NCBI RefSeq assembly: GCF_005145025.1
Contig: NZ_CP039695.1
Span: 3,333,501 to 3,397,500, forward strand
Reading direction: 5' to 3'
Length of the DNA: 64,000 nucleotides
Origin: Novosphingobium sp. EMRT-2
GTDB lineage: Bacteria > Pseudomonadota > Alphaproteobacteria > Sphingomonadales > Sphingomonadaceae
In this document: piece by piece, positions 52,936 to 61,914 of the stretch
Layout of the letters: each line of letters begins with the position of its first letter
How positions within the stretch are numbered: the first letter of the stretch is position 1
The notes under the pieces: model-generated
The model's database searches: none
Seen by the model: only the letters and a program-made list of their open reading frames with translations
Told to the model about the DNA's origin: nothing
Position numbers and translations under genes: made by a program

Positions 52936-53619
52936 TCAGAAGCGGTAGCTCAGCCCCGCGCTGATCACCCACGGATCGAGCGAATGCTTGGTCCGCAACA
53001 CTTCGGTGGACCCGGCATAGAAATGCGCGGTGGTGTCCATGAAATATTTCTTGGCATCGAGGCTGACGCCGAGCCCGTTCTTGTTGACCGGAATGTCCAC
53101 GCCGGCCTGGAGCGCGACGCCCAGCTTGTTCGACATGTTCACCTTGGTCACGCCCAGGGGCACGATGCTCGCGCCCGGCTTCTCGTCGATGTAGAAGAAC
53201 ACCGACGGACCGACGCCGACATAGGGCTTGATGCCGCCGGGCAGCGGCAGGTGATACTTCGCCGTGAGCGTGGCCGGCAGGATCAGCACATGGCCGACGA
53301 TATCGGTCGCGGCGGCCAGCGTGCCAGTGCCGCTGACGTGGTGCTGGGTGAAGCAGCAGATTGTTTCGACAGAGACGTTGGGCGAGAAGAAATACTCGAC
53401 CGCGAGCGTCGGCACGACGTTGTCGTTGGCCTTGGTGTTGGCACCGTTGGTAAGACCGAGCGGGTCCAGCTCGACCTTGGTGATCTTGCCATCGGGCAGC
53501 ACGCCCGTGCCAAGCAGCTTGACCTGAAGCTTGCCGTCCGGCGAGCCGGCCATGGCGGGGGTGGCGGCCAGCGGGGTGAGCATGGCGGCGCACAGCGCGG
53601 CCGCGAGTACCTTCTTCAT
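52936..53619 (-). CDS. ompW: OmpW family outer membrane protein
   Basis: 227-residue, 8-stranded beta-barrel porin. A signal peptide (MKKVLAAALCAAMLTPLAATPAMA) is visible; LAVEYFFSPNVSVE and KPYVGVGPSVFFY are OmpW segments; the protein ends in YRF, as outer-membrane barrels do. OmpW passes small hydrophobic compounds and in E. coli is FNR-dependent. An FNR/FixK-type box lies 96 bases upstream of this start. The ATG at 53619 is used; the frame continues upstream to 53769 but would bury the signal peptide. Confidence 0.92.
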   Translation of the reverse strand: MKKVLAAALCAAMLTPLAATPAMAGSPDGKLQVKLLGTGVLPDGKITKVELDPLGLTNGANTKANDNVVPTLAVEYFFSPNVSVETICCFTQHHVSGTGTLAAATDIVGHVLILPATLTAKYHLPLPGGIKPYVGVGPSVFFYIDEKPGASIVPLGVTKVNMSNKLGVALQAGVDIPVNKNGLGVSLDAKKYFMDTTAHFYAGSTEVLRTKHSLDPWVISAGLSYRF

Positions 53620-53714
53620 ACCTTGCAGTCCTGTGCCGCGGTTGCCTGCCCCTCGCAGGCCGAAATCCGAACCGCGGCGTGGGAGCCTGATGCACCGGTT
53701 GCGAATCAGCGACA

Positions 53715-53728
53715 TTGACGGAGCGCAA
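53715..53728 (-). promoter_or_regulatory. FNR/FixK-type box upstream of ompW
   Basis: TTGACGGAGCGCAA fits TTGA-N6-GCAA, the FixK form of the FNR-family site. Its centre is 102 bases before the ompW start, which allows the usual -41 placement with a leader of about 60 bases. Confidence 0.6.
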
Positions 53729-53780
53729 AAATCGACGCGAACCGCACAAGACCAAGGTCTGATGCGCAAATCCGGGCAAT

Positions 53781-53794
53781 TTGTCCTGCATCAA
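53781..53794 (+). promoter_or_regulatory. FNR/FixK-type box upstream of ccoN
   Basis: TTGTCCTGCATCAA fits TTG-N8-CAA with a perfect ATCAA half and one weaker half (TTGTC). Its centre is 68 bases before the ccoN start. Activation of cbb3 oxidase genes by FNR/FixK at low oxygen is well known in alphaproteobacteria. Confidence 0.7.
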
Positions 53795-53855
53795 TGTTGT
53801 AGCGCGCCATACGTTGCACGCGCCTTCTCACATCTTGCATGGAAGGGAAGGCTCC

Positions 53856-55517
53856 ATGGTTTCGCTAGTAACGCGCAGCGGCATATGGTTCGCTGTGCTT
53901 CTCCTTGCCGTCGTGGCGAGCGCGCTCGCCAAGGACGGCGGCTTCGCCATTCACATGGCAATCTGTGCGCTTGCCGCGCTGATCGGCATGATCGTCACGC
54001 TGCGTCAGGCCGACGTGGATTCGATCGCGCGCGGCATCCTCAAGATGCCCGATCAGGGCCGGTACGATGACGACCCCATTCGCTGGGGCGTGATCGCGAC
54101 GGTGTTCTGGGGCATGGCGGGGTTCCTCGCCGGGCTTTACATCGCGCTCGAACTGACCTGGCCGCAGCTCAACCTCGGCCTGGAATGGATCAACTTCGGT
54201 CGCCTGCGCCCGCTGCACACTTCCGCGGTCATCTTCGCTTTCGGAGGCAATGCGCTGATCGCCACGTCATACTACGTGGTCCAGCGCACTTGCCGGGCGA
54301 GGCTGGCCTTCCCCGGCCTCGCCCGTTTTGTCTTCTGGGGCTACCAGCTGTTCATCGTGCTGGCCGCCACCGGCTATCTGCTCGGCATCACCCAGGGGAA
54401 GGAATACGCCGAGCCGGAATGGTACGTCGACCTGTGGCTGACGATCGTGTGGGTGGCTTACCTCGCGGTCTTCGTCGGCACGATCGTCAAGCGGACCGAG
54501 CCGCACATCTATGTGGCCAACTGGTTCTACCTCTCGTTCATCCTGACCGTGGCGATGTTGCACATCGTCAACAACCTGAACCTGCCGGTCTCGATCTTCG
54601 GGTCGAAGAGCTATCCGGTGTTTGCGGGCGTGCAGGGCGCGCTGGTGCAGTGGTGGTACGGCCACAACGCGGTGGGCTTCTTCCTGACCGCCGGCTTCCT
54701 GGCGATGATGTACTACTTCGTGCCGAAGCAGGCCGAACGCCCGATCTACAGCTACCGCCTGTCGATCATCCACTTCTGGGCGCTGATCTTCCTGTATATC
54801 TGGGCGGGTCCGCACCATCTGCACTACACCGCGCTGCCCGATTGGGCGCAGACGCTGGGCATGGTCTTCTCGGTCATGCTGTGGATGCCCAGCTGGGGCG
54901 GCATGATCAACGGCCTGATGACGCTGAACGGCGCCTGGGACAAGATCCGCACCGACCCGATCATCCGCATGTTCGTGATGAGCCTGGCCTTCTACGGCAT
55001 GAGCACGTTCGAAGGCCCGATGATGAGCGTCAAGGCGGTCAACAGCCTGTCGCACTACACCGACTGGACCATCGGCCACGTCCACTCCGGCGCGCTGGGC
55101 TGGAACGGCATGGTCACCTTCGGCACGCTCTATTACCTCACGCCGCGCCTGTGGAACCGTGAACGGCTCTACAGCCTGCGCATGGTCAACTGGCACTTCT
55201 GGCTCGCTACCACGGGTATCGTGTTCTACGCCGCCTCGATGTGGGTGGCCGGCATCACCCAGGGCCTGATGTGGCGCGAATACGGGCCAGACGGCTACCT
55301 GGTGAACTCCTTCGCCGAAACCGTTGCCGCGCTGCACCCGATGTACGCGCTGCGCGCCTTTGGTGGGCTGCTCTACCTCAGCGGCGCGACGATCATGGCG
55401 GTGAACATCACCCGCACGATCCTTGGCCACACTCTGCGCGACGAGAAGCCGATGACCGAGACGCCCTACGACGCCGCCAGGGACGTGCCGCTCGCCGGCG
55501 CCCCGGCGCACGCCTGA
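53856..55517 (+). CDS. ccoN: cbb3-type cytochrome c oxidase subunit I
   Basis: 553-residue catalytic subunit with about 12-14 membrane segments. It binds haem b and the haem b3-CuB centre that reduces oxygen; many conserved His are seen, e.g. [43 protein letters not shown] and [25 protein letters not shown] supports the ATG at 53856; earlier codons in frame would include part of the FNR box. It opens the ccoNOQP operon, a high-affinity oxidase for low oxygen. Confidence 0.96.
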   Translation: MVSLVTRSGIWFAVLLLAVVASALAKDGGFAIHMAICALAALIGMIVTLRQADVDSIARGILKMPDQGRYDDDPIRWGVIATVFWGMAGFLAGLYIALELTWPQLNLGLEWINFGRLRPLHTSAVIFAFGGNALIATSYYVVQRTCRARLAFPGLARFVFWGYQLFIVLAATGYLLGITQGKEYAEPEWYVDLWLTIVWVAYLAVFVGTIVKRTEPHIYVANWFYLSFILTVAMLHIVNNLNLPVSIFGSKSYPVFAGVQGALVQWWYGHNAVGFFLTAGFLAMMYYFVPKQAERPIYSYRLSIIHFWALIFLYIWAGPHHLHYTALPDWAQTLGMVFSVMLWMPSWGGMINGLMTLNGAWDKIRTDPIIRMFVMSLAFYGMSTFEGPMMSVKAVNSLSHYTDWTIGHVHSGALGWNGMVTFGTLYYLTPRLWNRERLYSLRMVNWHFWLATTGIVFYAASMWVAGITQGLMWREYGPDGYLVNSFAETVAALHPMYALRAFGGLLYLSGATIMAVNITRTILGHTLRDEKPMTETPYDAARDVPLAGAPAHA

Positions 55518-55542
55518 CACGCCCGGAGAAGGAGACAAGACA

Positions 55543-56295
55543 ATGGCACTCTCCATCATGGAGCGTCACAAGAAGCTGGAACGCAACATCACCCTGCTGG
55601 GCATCTGTGCCTTCGCGGCGGTGACGGTGGGCGGCATCGTGGAAATCGCGCCGCTGTTCTGGATCGACAACACGATCGAGAAGGTGGAGGGCATGCGGCC
55701 CTACACCCCGCTGGAACAGGCCGGGCGCGACATCTACGTCCGCGAAGGCTGCTACGTTTGCCACAGCCAGATGATCCGTCCGTTCCGCGACGAGGTCGAA
55801 CGCTATGGCCACTACAGCCTTGCCGCAGAATCAATGTACGACCATCCGTTCCAGTGGGGCTCGAAGCGCACCGGACCGGATCTCGCCCGCTTGGGCGGCC
55901 GCTATTCCGACGAATGGCACGTCCAGCACCTGAAAGATCCGCGCGCGGTCGTGCCGGAATCGATCATGCCGACTTACGCGCACCTTGCCGAGCATGATCT
56001 CGACGCGGGCGATATGACGGCATCGCTGCAGACGCTGTACCAGGTCGGCGTCCCCTACACCAAGGACGACATCGCCAAGGCCAACGACGACCTGAAAGCG
56101 CAGGCCGATCCGCAGGCCGACGTGGCCGACTTCAAGAAGCGTTACCCCAAGGCGCAAGTGCGTGACTTCGACGGTGATCCCAAGCGTCTGACCGAAATGG
56201 ATGCGCTGGTCGCGTATCTCCAGGTTCTGGGCACGCTGGTCGATGTCAACGCGCCGGCGGCGCAGGAGCAGCTCGCCAAGGAGAAGGGCCGATGA
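55543..56295 (+). CDS. ccoO: cbb3-type cytochrome c oxidase subunit II (mono-haem cytochrome c)
   Basis: 250 residues with one N-terminal membrane anchor (about 13-40) and a periplasmic cytochrome c domain. The haem site is CYVCH in [11 protein letters not shown], with a distal Met in SIMPTYAHL. It passes electrons to CcoN. The stop overlaps the ccoQ start (ATGA). Confidence 0.96.
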   Translation: MALSIMERHKKLERNITLLGICAFAAVTVGGIVEIAPLFWIDNTIEKVEGMRPYTPLEQAGRDIYVREGCYVCHSQMIRPFRDEVERYGHYSLAAESMYDHPFQWGSKRTGPDLARLGGRYSDEWHVQHLKDPRAVVPESIMPTYAHLAEHDLDAGDMTASLQTLYQVGVPYTKDDIAKANDDLKAQADPQADVADFKKRYPKAQVRDFDGDPKRLTEMDALVAYLQVLGTLVDVNAPAAQEQLAKEKGR

Positions 56296-56468
56296 GCGCG
56301 CACTCCACCTACGACCTGCTGCGCCACCTGGCCGATAGCTGGGGGCTTCTGGTGATGACCTTCGTGTTCCTGGTTCTGTGCCTGTGGCCGTTCCTGCGGC
56401 CCGGCGCGCGCCAGCTCAGCGACGAAGCGGCCACCTCGATCTTCAAGGATGAGAACGATGGCGAATAA
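56292..56468 (+). CDS. ccoQ: cbb3-type oxidase subunit CcoQ
   Basis: 58-residue single-span membrane protein. It begins [20 protein letters not shown], with the membrane segment at about 15-36 ([19 protein letters not shown]). The C-terminus ends [14 protein letters not shown], the short tail typical of CcoQ, which stabilises the oxidase. It overlaps ccoO at its start and ccoP at its end by 11 bases. Confidence 0.9.
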   Translation: MSAHSTYDLLRHLADSWGLLVMTFVFLVLCLWPFLRPGARQLSDEAATSIFKDENDGE

Positions 56469-57393
56469 GCGCATCGACGACGCCACGGGCGTCGAAACCG
56501 TCGGCCACGAGTGGGACGGCATCGAGGAACTGAACAACCCGCTACCGCGCTGGTGGCTGTGGACGTTCTACGCCTGCATCGTCTTCGCGATCGGCTATTG
56601 CGTGGTCTATCCCGCGATCCCGATGGTGAAGTCGGCTACGGCGGGCACCTTCGGCTGGACCAGCCGGGGCGCGCTGGCGACCGAGATGAAGGCTGCCGAC
56701 GCCAGCCGCGCCGGCATCCGTGCCGCGATCGCGGCCACGCCGGTGGAGCAGCTCGGGGCCGATCCCAAGCTGCTGCGCGCGGCGATCGAGGGCGGGCGCG
56801 CGGCGTTCAAGGTGAACTGCGTGCAGTGCCACGGCGCCGGCGCGGCGGGGGCCAAGGGCTACCCGAACCTCAACGACGATGACTGGCTGTGGGGCGGTGA
56901 TATCGCCACCATCCACCAGACGCTGGAGCATGGCGTGCGCCAGCCCGGCGACGACGCCACCCGCATGAGCCAGATGCCGGCCTTCGGGCGTGACGGCATC
57001 CTGACGGCGGCGCAGGTGCAGGACGTGGTCAGCCATGTCCGCGTTATCAGCGGGCAGGAAAAGCCGAGCGCTTCGGCACAGCGCGGCGCCAAGATCTTCG
57101 CCGAGAACTGCGTGGTCTGCCACGGCGCGAATGGCGAGGGCAACCGCATGGTCGGCGCGCCGAAGCTGAGCGACGCGATCTGGCTCTATGGCGGCGATCG
57201 CGCCACGTTGACCGAAACCGTGACCAACGCCCGCTATGGCGTGATGCCCGCCTGGGGCGCGCGTCTGGACCCGGTCACCGTCAAGATGCTGGCGGCTTAC
57301 GTCCACTCGCTGGGCGGCGGTGAAGCCGCGCCGGCACCGGCACCCCAAGCTGTCGCGGCACCTGCCGCCGCGGCGGCTCCTCAAGCAAAGTAA
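56458..57393 (+). CDS. ccoP: cbb3-type cytochrome c oxidase subunit III (di-haem cytochrome c)
   Basis: 311-residue di-haem cytochrome. N-terminal part HEWDGIEELNNPLPRWWLWTFY leads into the membrane anchor; the two haem sites are CVQCH in VNCVQCHGAG and CVVCH in ENCVVCHGAN. The C-terminal Ala/Pro tail is unusual but common in GC-rich relatives. I use the ATG at 56458, 8 bases after AAGGA (56445-56449); ATG at 56449 overlaps that site. Confidence 0.95.
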   Translation: MANKRIDDATGVETVGHEWDGIEELNNPLPRWWLWTFYACIVFAIGYCVVYPAIPMVKSATAGTFGWTSRGALATEMKAADASRAGIRAAIAATPVEQLGADPKLLRAAIEGGRAAFKVNCVQCHGAGAAGAKGYPNLNDDDWLWGGDIATIHQTLEHGVRQPGDDATRMSQMPAFGRDGILTAAQVQDVVSHVRVISGQEKPSASAQRGAKIFAENCVVCHGANGEGNRMVGAPKLSDAIWLYGGDRATLTETVTNARYGVMPAWGARLDPVTVKMLAAYVHSLGGGEAAPAPAPQAVAAPAAAAAPQAK

Positions 57394-57398
57394 CGGCC

Positions 57399-58871
57399 AT
57401 GAACGCGCAAGATCCCACCCTCGGCGCTGATCATTCCAACGACCTCGGGCTTTACGCCAAGCGCAAGTCGGTCTTCCCCAGGAAGACCGACGGACCGTTC
57501 CGCCGCTTCAAGTGGGCGGTGATGGCATTCTGCCTAGCGGTGTACTGGGGCACGCCATGGATCCGCTGGAACCGTGGCCCCTACGCACCCGATCAGGCCG
57601 TGCTGGTGGATCTTGCGCACCGCCGGTTCTACATGTTCCAGATCGAAATCTGGCCGCACGAGTTCTACTTCGTCGCCGGATTGCTGATCATGGCGGGGAT
57701 CGGCCTGTTCCTCGTCACCAGCGCGGTCGGCCGCGCGTGGTGCGGCTATGCCTGCCCGCAAACGGTGTGGACCGATCTGTTCCAGCATGTCGATCGCTTC
57801 ATCGATGGCGACCGCAACGCGCAGATCCGCTTGCAGAACGCACCGTGGACCGCGTCCAAGATCGTCCGGCGGCTGTTCAAGTGGGGCATCTATCTGACCA
57901 TCGCGTTCCTGACCGGCGGCGCGTGGATCTTCTATTTCGCCGATGCGCCGACGCTGCAGCGCGAATTCTGGACCGGCACCGCCGCGCCGGTCGCCTATGC
58001 CACCACCGGCGTGCTGACGTTCACGACCTTCTGGCTGGGCGGCTTCATGCGCGAGCAGGTCTGCGTCTATATGTGCCCCTGGCCGCGCATCCAGACGGCG
58101 ATGCTCGATGAAAAGTCGCTGACCGTCACTTACAAGCACTGGCGCGGCGAACCGCGCGGATCGGTCAAGGCAGCGGCGAAAAGCCCGGTGCCGCTGGGCG
58201 ACTGCATCGATTGCCTGCAATGCGTGGCGGTTTGCCCCACGGGCATCGATATCCGCGAAGGGCCGCAGATCGGCTGCATTACCTGCGCGCTGTGCATCGA
58301 TGCCTGCGACCAGGCGATGAGCAAGGTCGGCCGCCCGCGCGGGCTGATCGACTACTGCACGCTGGAAGACGCCGAGCATGAGGAGAAGGGTGAAAAGCCC
58401 ACGCCGATCCTGAAGACGATCTTCCGTCCGCGCACGCTGATCTATTTCGCGGTGTGGGCCGCGATCGGCGTGGCCATGCTGTTCATGCTGGGCCAGCGCA
58501 GCCGGCTCGACGTTTCCGTGGCGAAGGATCGCAATCCCGAATTCGTCATGCTGAGCGACGGTTCGGTGCGCAACGGCTTCACCGTCAAGCTGCGCAACAT
58601 GGAAGACCGCCCGCGCGCGATGGAACTCGCGCTCGACGGGCTGCCGGGGGGCGCGATCTTCACCGACGAGATGGAAGCGGACGAGGCGAAGCGGACGCTC
58701 GCGCTGGACGTGCCGGCCGACACGACGCGGCGCCTGCGCGTCTATGCCGTGCAGCCCCGCGCGGCGGCGAAGCCGGCGGACTTCGCCTTCACCGTGAAGG
58801 CAACCGATACCGAGGGCGGGCATGATCGCGCCGCCACCACATTCACCACAGCGGAAGGAAACGGCCAGTGA
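57399..58871 (+). CDS. ccoG: Cytochrome c oxidase accessory protein CcoG (FixG-like ferredoxin)
   Basis: 490 residues with about five membrane segments and two 4Fe-4S motifs: CIDCLQCVAVCP and CITCALCIDACD near the middle, after YACPQTVWTDLF and CVYMCPWPRIQ. A C-terminal immunoglobulin-like domain follows. CcoG reduces Cu(II) to Cu(I) for cbb3 assembly. It starts 5 bases after ccoP. Confidence 0.94.
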   Translation: MNAQDPTLGADHSNDLGLYAKRKSVFPRKTDGPFRRFKWAVMAFCLAVYWGTPWIRWNRGPYAPDQAVLVDLAHRRFYMFQIEIWPHEFYFVAGLLIMAGIGLFLVTSAVGRAWCGYACPQTVWTDLFQHVDRFIDGDRNAQIRLQNAPWTASKIVRRLFKWGIYLTIAFLTGGAWIFYFADAPTLQREFWTGTAAPVAYATTGVLTFTTFWLGGFMREQVCVYMCPWPRIQTAMLDEKSLTVTYKHWRGEPRGSVKAAAKSPVPLGDCIDCLQCVAVCPTGIDIREGPQIGCITCALCIDACDQAMSKVGRPRGLIDYCTLEDAEHEEKGEKPTPILKTIFRPRTLIYFAVWAAIGVAMLFMLGQRSRLDVSVAKDRNPEFVMLSDGSVRNGFTVKLRNMEDRPRAMELALDGLPGGAIFTDEMEADEAKRTLALDVPADTTRRLRVYAVQPRAAAKPADFAFTVKATDTEGGHDRAATTFTTAEGNGQ

Positions 58872-59350
58872 CCCAGCATAGCCGTAACAGCCAGCATGCG
58901 CCGCGCCCGTTCACCGGGCGGCACATGGCGATGATCATGATCGCGTTCTTCGGCGTCGTGATCGCCGTCAACGTGCTGATGGCGCGCTTCGCGGTATCGA
59001 CGTTCGGCGGCGTTGTCGTCGAAAACTCCTACGTGGCCAGCCAGCACTTCAACCGCTGGCTGGACGAAGCCCGCGTCGAAGGGGCGCTGGGCTGGAAGGC
59101 GGTGCTTTCGCGCACGGCGGACGGCCGCGTGATCGCCGAACTGCGCGACAGCGCGGGCAAGCCGCTGGCGGGAGCGAACGTCACGGCCACGGCCGAGCAT
59201 CCGCTGGGCCGCCGCCCCGAAACGGAACTGGCCTTCCGTGAGAGCGCGCCCGGCACATATGCCGCCGCGCTCGAACCGGGGCGCTGGCGGTTGCGGCTGG
59301 CGGTGACGGCGGAGAGCCACGAATGGCGCACTGTCGGGGAAGTCCAGTGA
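58868..59350 (+). CDS. ccoH: cbb3 assembly protein CcoH (FixH)
   Basis: 160 residues with one N-terminal membrane segment (about 17-37, FTGRHMAMIMIAFFGVVIAVN) and a periplasmic beta domain. It overlaps ccoG at its start and ccoI at its end, within the ccoGHIS unit. It helps CcoNOP assembly at a late step. Confidence 0.9.
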   Translation: MTQHSRNSQHAPRPFTGRHMAMIMIAFFGVVIAVNVLMARFAVSTFGGVVVENSYVASQHFNRWLDEARVEGALGWKAVLSRTADGRVIAELRDSAGKPLAGANVTATAEHPLGRRPETELAFRESAPGTYAAALEPGRWRLRLAVTAESHEWRTVGEVQ

Positions 59351-61494
59351 ACGCCCCCGCGGGGCCGGCCGGAGCCGATCTGGCCCACCGCGATGCAACG
59401 GCGGAAGATCTGCTGCACACCGTGCTGTCCGTTCCGGGGATGCATTGCGCCGGCTGCATGGGCAAGGTCGAACGGGCCTTTGGCGCGGTGGACGGGGTCG
59501 TCGCGGCGCGCGCCAACCTGACCGCGCGCAGCGTCGACGTGTCGCACCGCGCGGGCGTGGAAGCGCCGGACCTTGTCGCCGCGCTGGCCACGGCGGGGTT
59601 CGAGGCGCAGCCGCGCACGGCGGAGCGCGAGACGCCCTCGGCGGTCAAGCCCTTGCTGGCGCCGCTGGCCGTGGCCGCCTTCGCCTGCATGAACGTGATG
59701 CTGCTGTCGGTCAGCGTATGGTCGGGGGCCGACGGCACCACGCGGGACCTGTTCCACTGGCTTTCGGCGGCGATCGGCGTGCCCGCGATCGTCTATGCCG
59801 GGCGGCCGTTCTTTTCCTCCGCCTTCGGCGCGCTGAAGCGCGGGCGGACCAACATGGACGTGCCGATCTCGATCGGCGTGACGCTGGCGACGGGGCTTTC
59901 GCTCTACGAGACCGTCACCCACGGGCAGGAAGCCTGGTTCGACGGCACGCTGATGCTGCTGCTGTTCCTGCTGGCGGGGCGTGTGCTGGACGCGATGATG
60001 CGCGATCGCGCGCGCGCGGGCGTCGATGCGCTGCTGCGGCAGGCGGCTACGGGCGCGATGGTGATCGAGGCCGATGGCGCGACGCGCTGGGTCGAGGCCG
60101 GCGCGCTGCTGCCGGGGATGCTTATGCGCGTGGCCTCGGGCGAGCGGCTGGCGGCGGACGGCGAGGTGCTGCGCGGGGAAAGCCGGTTCGATCAGTCGCT
60201 GCTGACCGGTGAAAGCGAACCGGTGGCGGCCGGGCCGGGAACGGCTGTCCACGCCGGCACGCTCAATGTGGACGCGCCGGTGGACGTGCGCGTTTCCGCG
60301 GTGGGGCAGGATACCGCGCTGGCCGAAATCGCGCGGCTGATGGAAGCGGCGGGGCAATCGCGCTCCAGCTACGTGCGGATCGCGGACCGCGCCTCGCGGC
60401 TCTATGCGCCGGCGGTGCATACGCTGGCGGCGCTGACGTTCGCGGGATGGATGATCGCCGGGGCGGGGCTTTACAAGGCACTGGTGATCGCCATCGCGGT
60501 GCTGATCATTACCTGCCCCTGTGCGCTTGGCCTGGCCGTGCCGGTGGCGCAGGTGGTGGCGGCGGGCGCGCTGATGAAGCGCGGCATTCTGGTCAAGGAC
60601 GGCTCTGCGCTGGAGCGTCTCGCCGCAGTGGACCGCGCGTTGCTAGACAAGACGGGGACGCTGACGCTGGGCCGCCCGGTGCCCGACGAGGTGGCGCTGG
60701 GGGCGCTTTCCGTCGCCGAGGCGGAAGTGGCGCTGGCGCTGGCCAGCCACAGCCGCCACCCGCTGTCGCTGGGGCTGGTGCAGGCCCTTTCGGCGCGTGG
60801 CGTGCGGGCGGCGGAACTGGACGATGTGCGCGAGGAACCGGGGCGCGGCGTGACCGGCCTGTGGAACGGTACGCAGGTCACGCTGGGCCGGCCGCAGGTG
60901 GCGCAGGGCATGGCCGCCGCGCTGACGCTGGGCAGTGGCGTGATCCGCGTGATCCCCTTCGCCGACCGGCTGCGGCCAGACGCCGAAGCCGCGTTGCTGG
61001 GGCTGGCTTCGCTCAATGTGGAGGCCTCGATCCTGTCGGGCGATTCGCTGCCGGCGGTGGCTGCCGTGGCGCGGGCGACCGGGCTGACCGCGCAGGCGGC
61101 GGCGTCGCCGTCCGACAAGAAGGACGCTATCGCGCGGCTGCAGGAGGCGGGGCGCAATGTGCTGATGGTGGGTGACGGGCTCAACGACGGGCCGGCGCTG
61201 GCCGCGGCCAACGCCTCGATCGCGCCGGGTAGCGCCAGCGACGTCGGCCGGCAGGCGGCGGACCTAGTGTTCACCGGGGATTCGCTGCTGGCCCTGCCGC
61301 GCGCCGTCCGCGCCGCGCGGGCGACGATGCGGGTGGTGCGGCAGAACTTCGTGCTTGCCATCGGCTACAACGTGCTGGCAGTGCCGCTGGCGATGGCGGG
61401 CGTTGTGACGCCGCTGATCGCGGCGGTGGCGATGTCCACCAGTTCGCTGATCGTGGTGGGCAATTCGTTGCGACTGGCGGGAGCGGCCCGATGA
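59347..61494 (+). CDS. ccoI: Copper-translocating P1B-type ATPase for cbb3 assembly
   Basis: 715-residue heavy-metal P-type ATPase. The metal-binding motif MHCAGC is at 32-37; TGES (actuator), CPC in the transmembrane metal site, DKTGT phosphorylation site, and GDGLNDGPAL follow in order. CcoI exports copper to the periplasm for the cbb3 CuB centre. The GTG start at 59347 overlaps the ccoH stop. Confidence 0.95.
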   Translation: MNAPAGPAGADLAHRDATAEDLLHTVLSVPGMHCAGCMGKVERAFGAVDGVVAARANLTARSVDVSHRAGVEAPDLVAALATAGFEAQPRTAERETPSAVKPLLAPLAVAAFACMNVMLLSVSVWSGADGTTRDLFHWLSAAIGVPAIVYAGRPFFSSAFGALKRGRTNMDVPISIGVTLATGLSLYETVTHGQEAWFDGTLMLLLFLLAGRVLDAMMRDRARAGVDALLRQAATGAMVIEADGATRWVEAGALLPGMLMRVASGERLAADGEVLRGESRFDQSLLTGESEPVAAGPGTAVHAGTLNVDAPVDVRVSAVGQDTALAEIARLMEAAGQSRSSYVRIADRASRLYAPAVHTLAALTFAGWMIAGAGLYKALVIAIAVLIITCPCALGLAVPVAQVVAAGALMKRGILVKDGSALERLAAVDRALLDKTGTLTLGRPVPDEVALGALSVAEAEVALALASHSRHPLSLGLVQALSARGVRAAELDDVREEPGRGVTGLWNGTQVTLGRPQVAQGMAAALTLGSGVIRVIPFADRLRPDAEAALLGLASLNVEASILSGDSLPAVAAVARATGLTAQAAASPSDKKDAIARLQEAGRNVLMVGDGLNDGPALAAANASIAPGSASDVGRQAADLVFTGDSLLALPRAVRAARATMRVVRQNFVLAIGYNVLAVPLAMAGVVTPLIAAVAMSTSSLIVVGNSLRLAGAAR

Positions 61495-61640
61495 CGAGCA
61501 TCGCCTTTCTGCTCCCGATCGCGCTGGGCATGGGGCTGTTCGGCCTGGCGGCGTTCTTCTGGGCGCTGCGCAAGGGGCAGTTCAACGATCTGGATGGCGC
61601 GGCCGCGCGCATCCTGATCGACGAGAACGAGGAAGGCTGA
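61491..61640 (+). CDS. ccoS: cbb3 maturation protein CcoS
   Basis: 49 residues: a single membrane segment (about 4-27, LLPIALGMGLFGLAAFFWAL) followed by KGQFNDLDGAAARIL, the family motif (GQFDDLDxPAxRIL). CcoS is needed to insert haem and copper cofactors into CcoN. The ATG overlaps the ccoI stop. Confidence 0.93.
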   Translation: MTSIAFLLPIALGMGLFGLAAFFWALRKGQFNDLDGAAARILIDENEEG

Positions 61641-61641
61641 C

Positions 61642-61914
61642 ATGCGCCCCGCCTCGCTGTCGCTGGCCCTGCTGGCCCTGATCCAGCTTTCCGCGCCGCT
61701 TTCGGCGGGTACGGGCAGCGGCCCGTCTTTCATGATGGTGCCATTCTGTGGCGAAGCCGGCGGGGCCAGGCCCATCCGCCTGCCACGTCGGGACGATGGG
61801 TCCAGTGGAGGCTGCTGCAAAGTTTGCCATATCTCAATGCGCAAGCGCGGCGGCGGCGATAGCTGTTGTGGCCATGATGGCGAATCCGATCAGGAAGACG
61901 ACAATGTCGGTTGA
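61642..61914 (+). CDS. Small secreted Cys-rich protein after ccoS
   Basis: 90 residues with a likely signal peptide (1-22, ending APLSA). Six Cys: Cys36, Cys58, Cys59, Cys62 (CC-x2-CH), and Cys75, Cys76 with His78, plus a basic stretch MRKRGGG and an acidic C-terminus. I do not recognise a named family. It begins one base after the ccoS stop and overlaps hemN by 11 bases, so it is part of the operon. Periplasmic copper handling or redox function is a guess from composition and position. Confidence 0.65.
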   Translation: MRPASLSLALLALIQLSAPLSAGTGSGPSFMMVPFCGEAGGARPIRLPRRDDGSSGGCCKVCHISMRKRGGGDSCCGHDGESDQEDDNVG

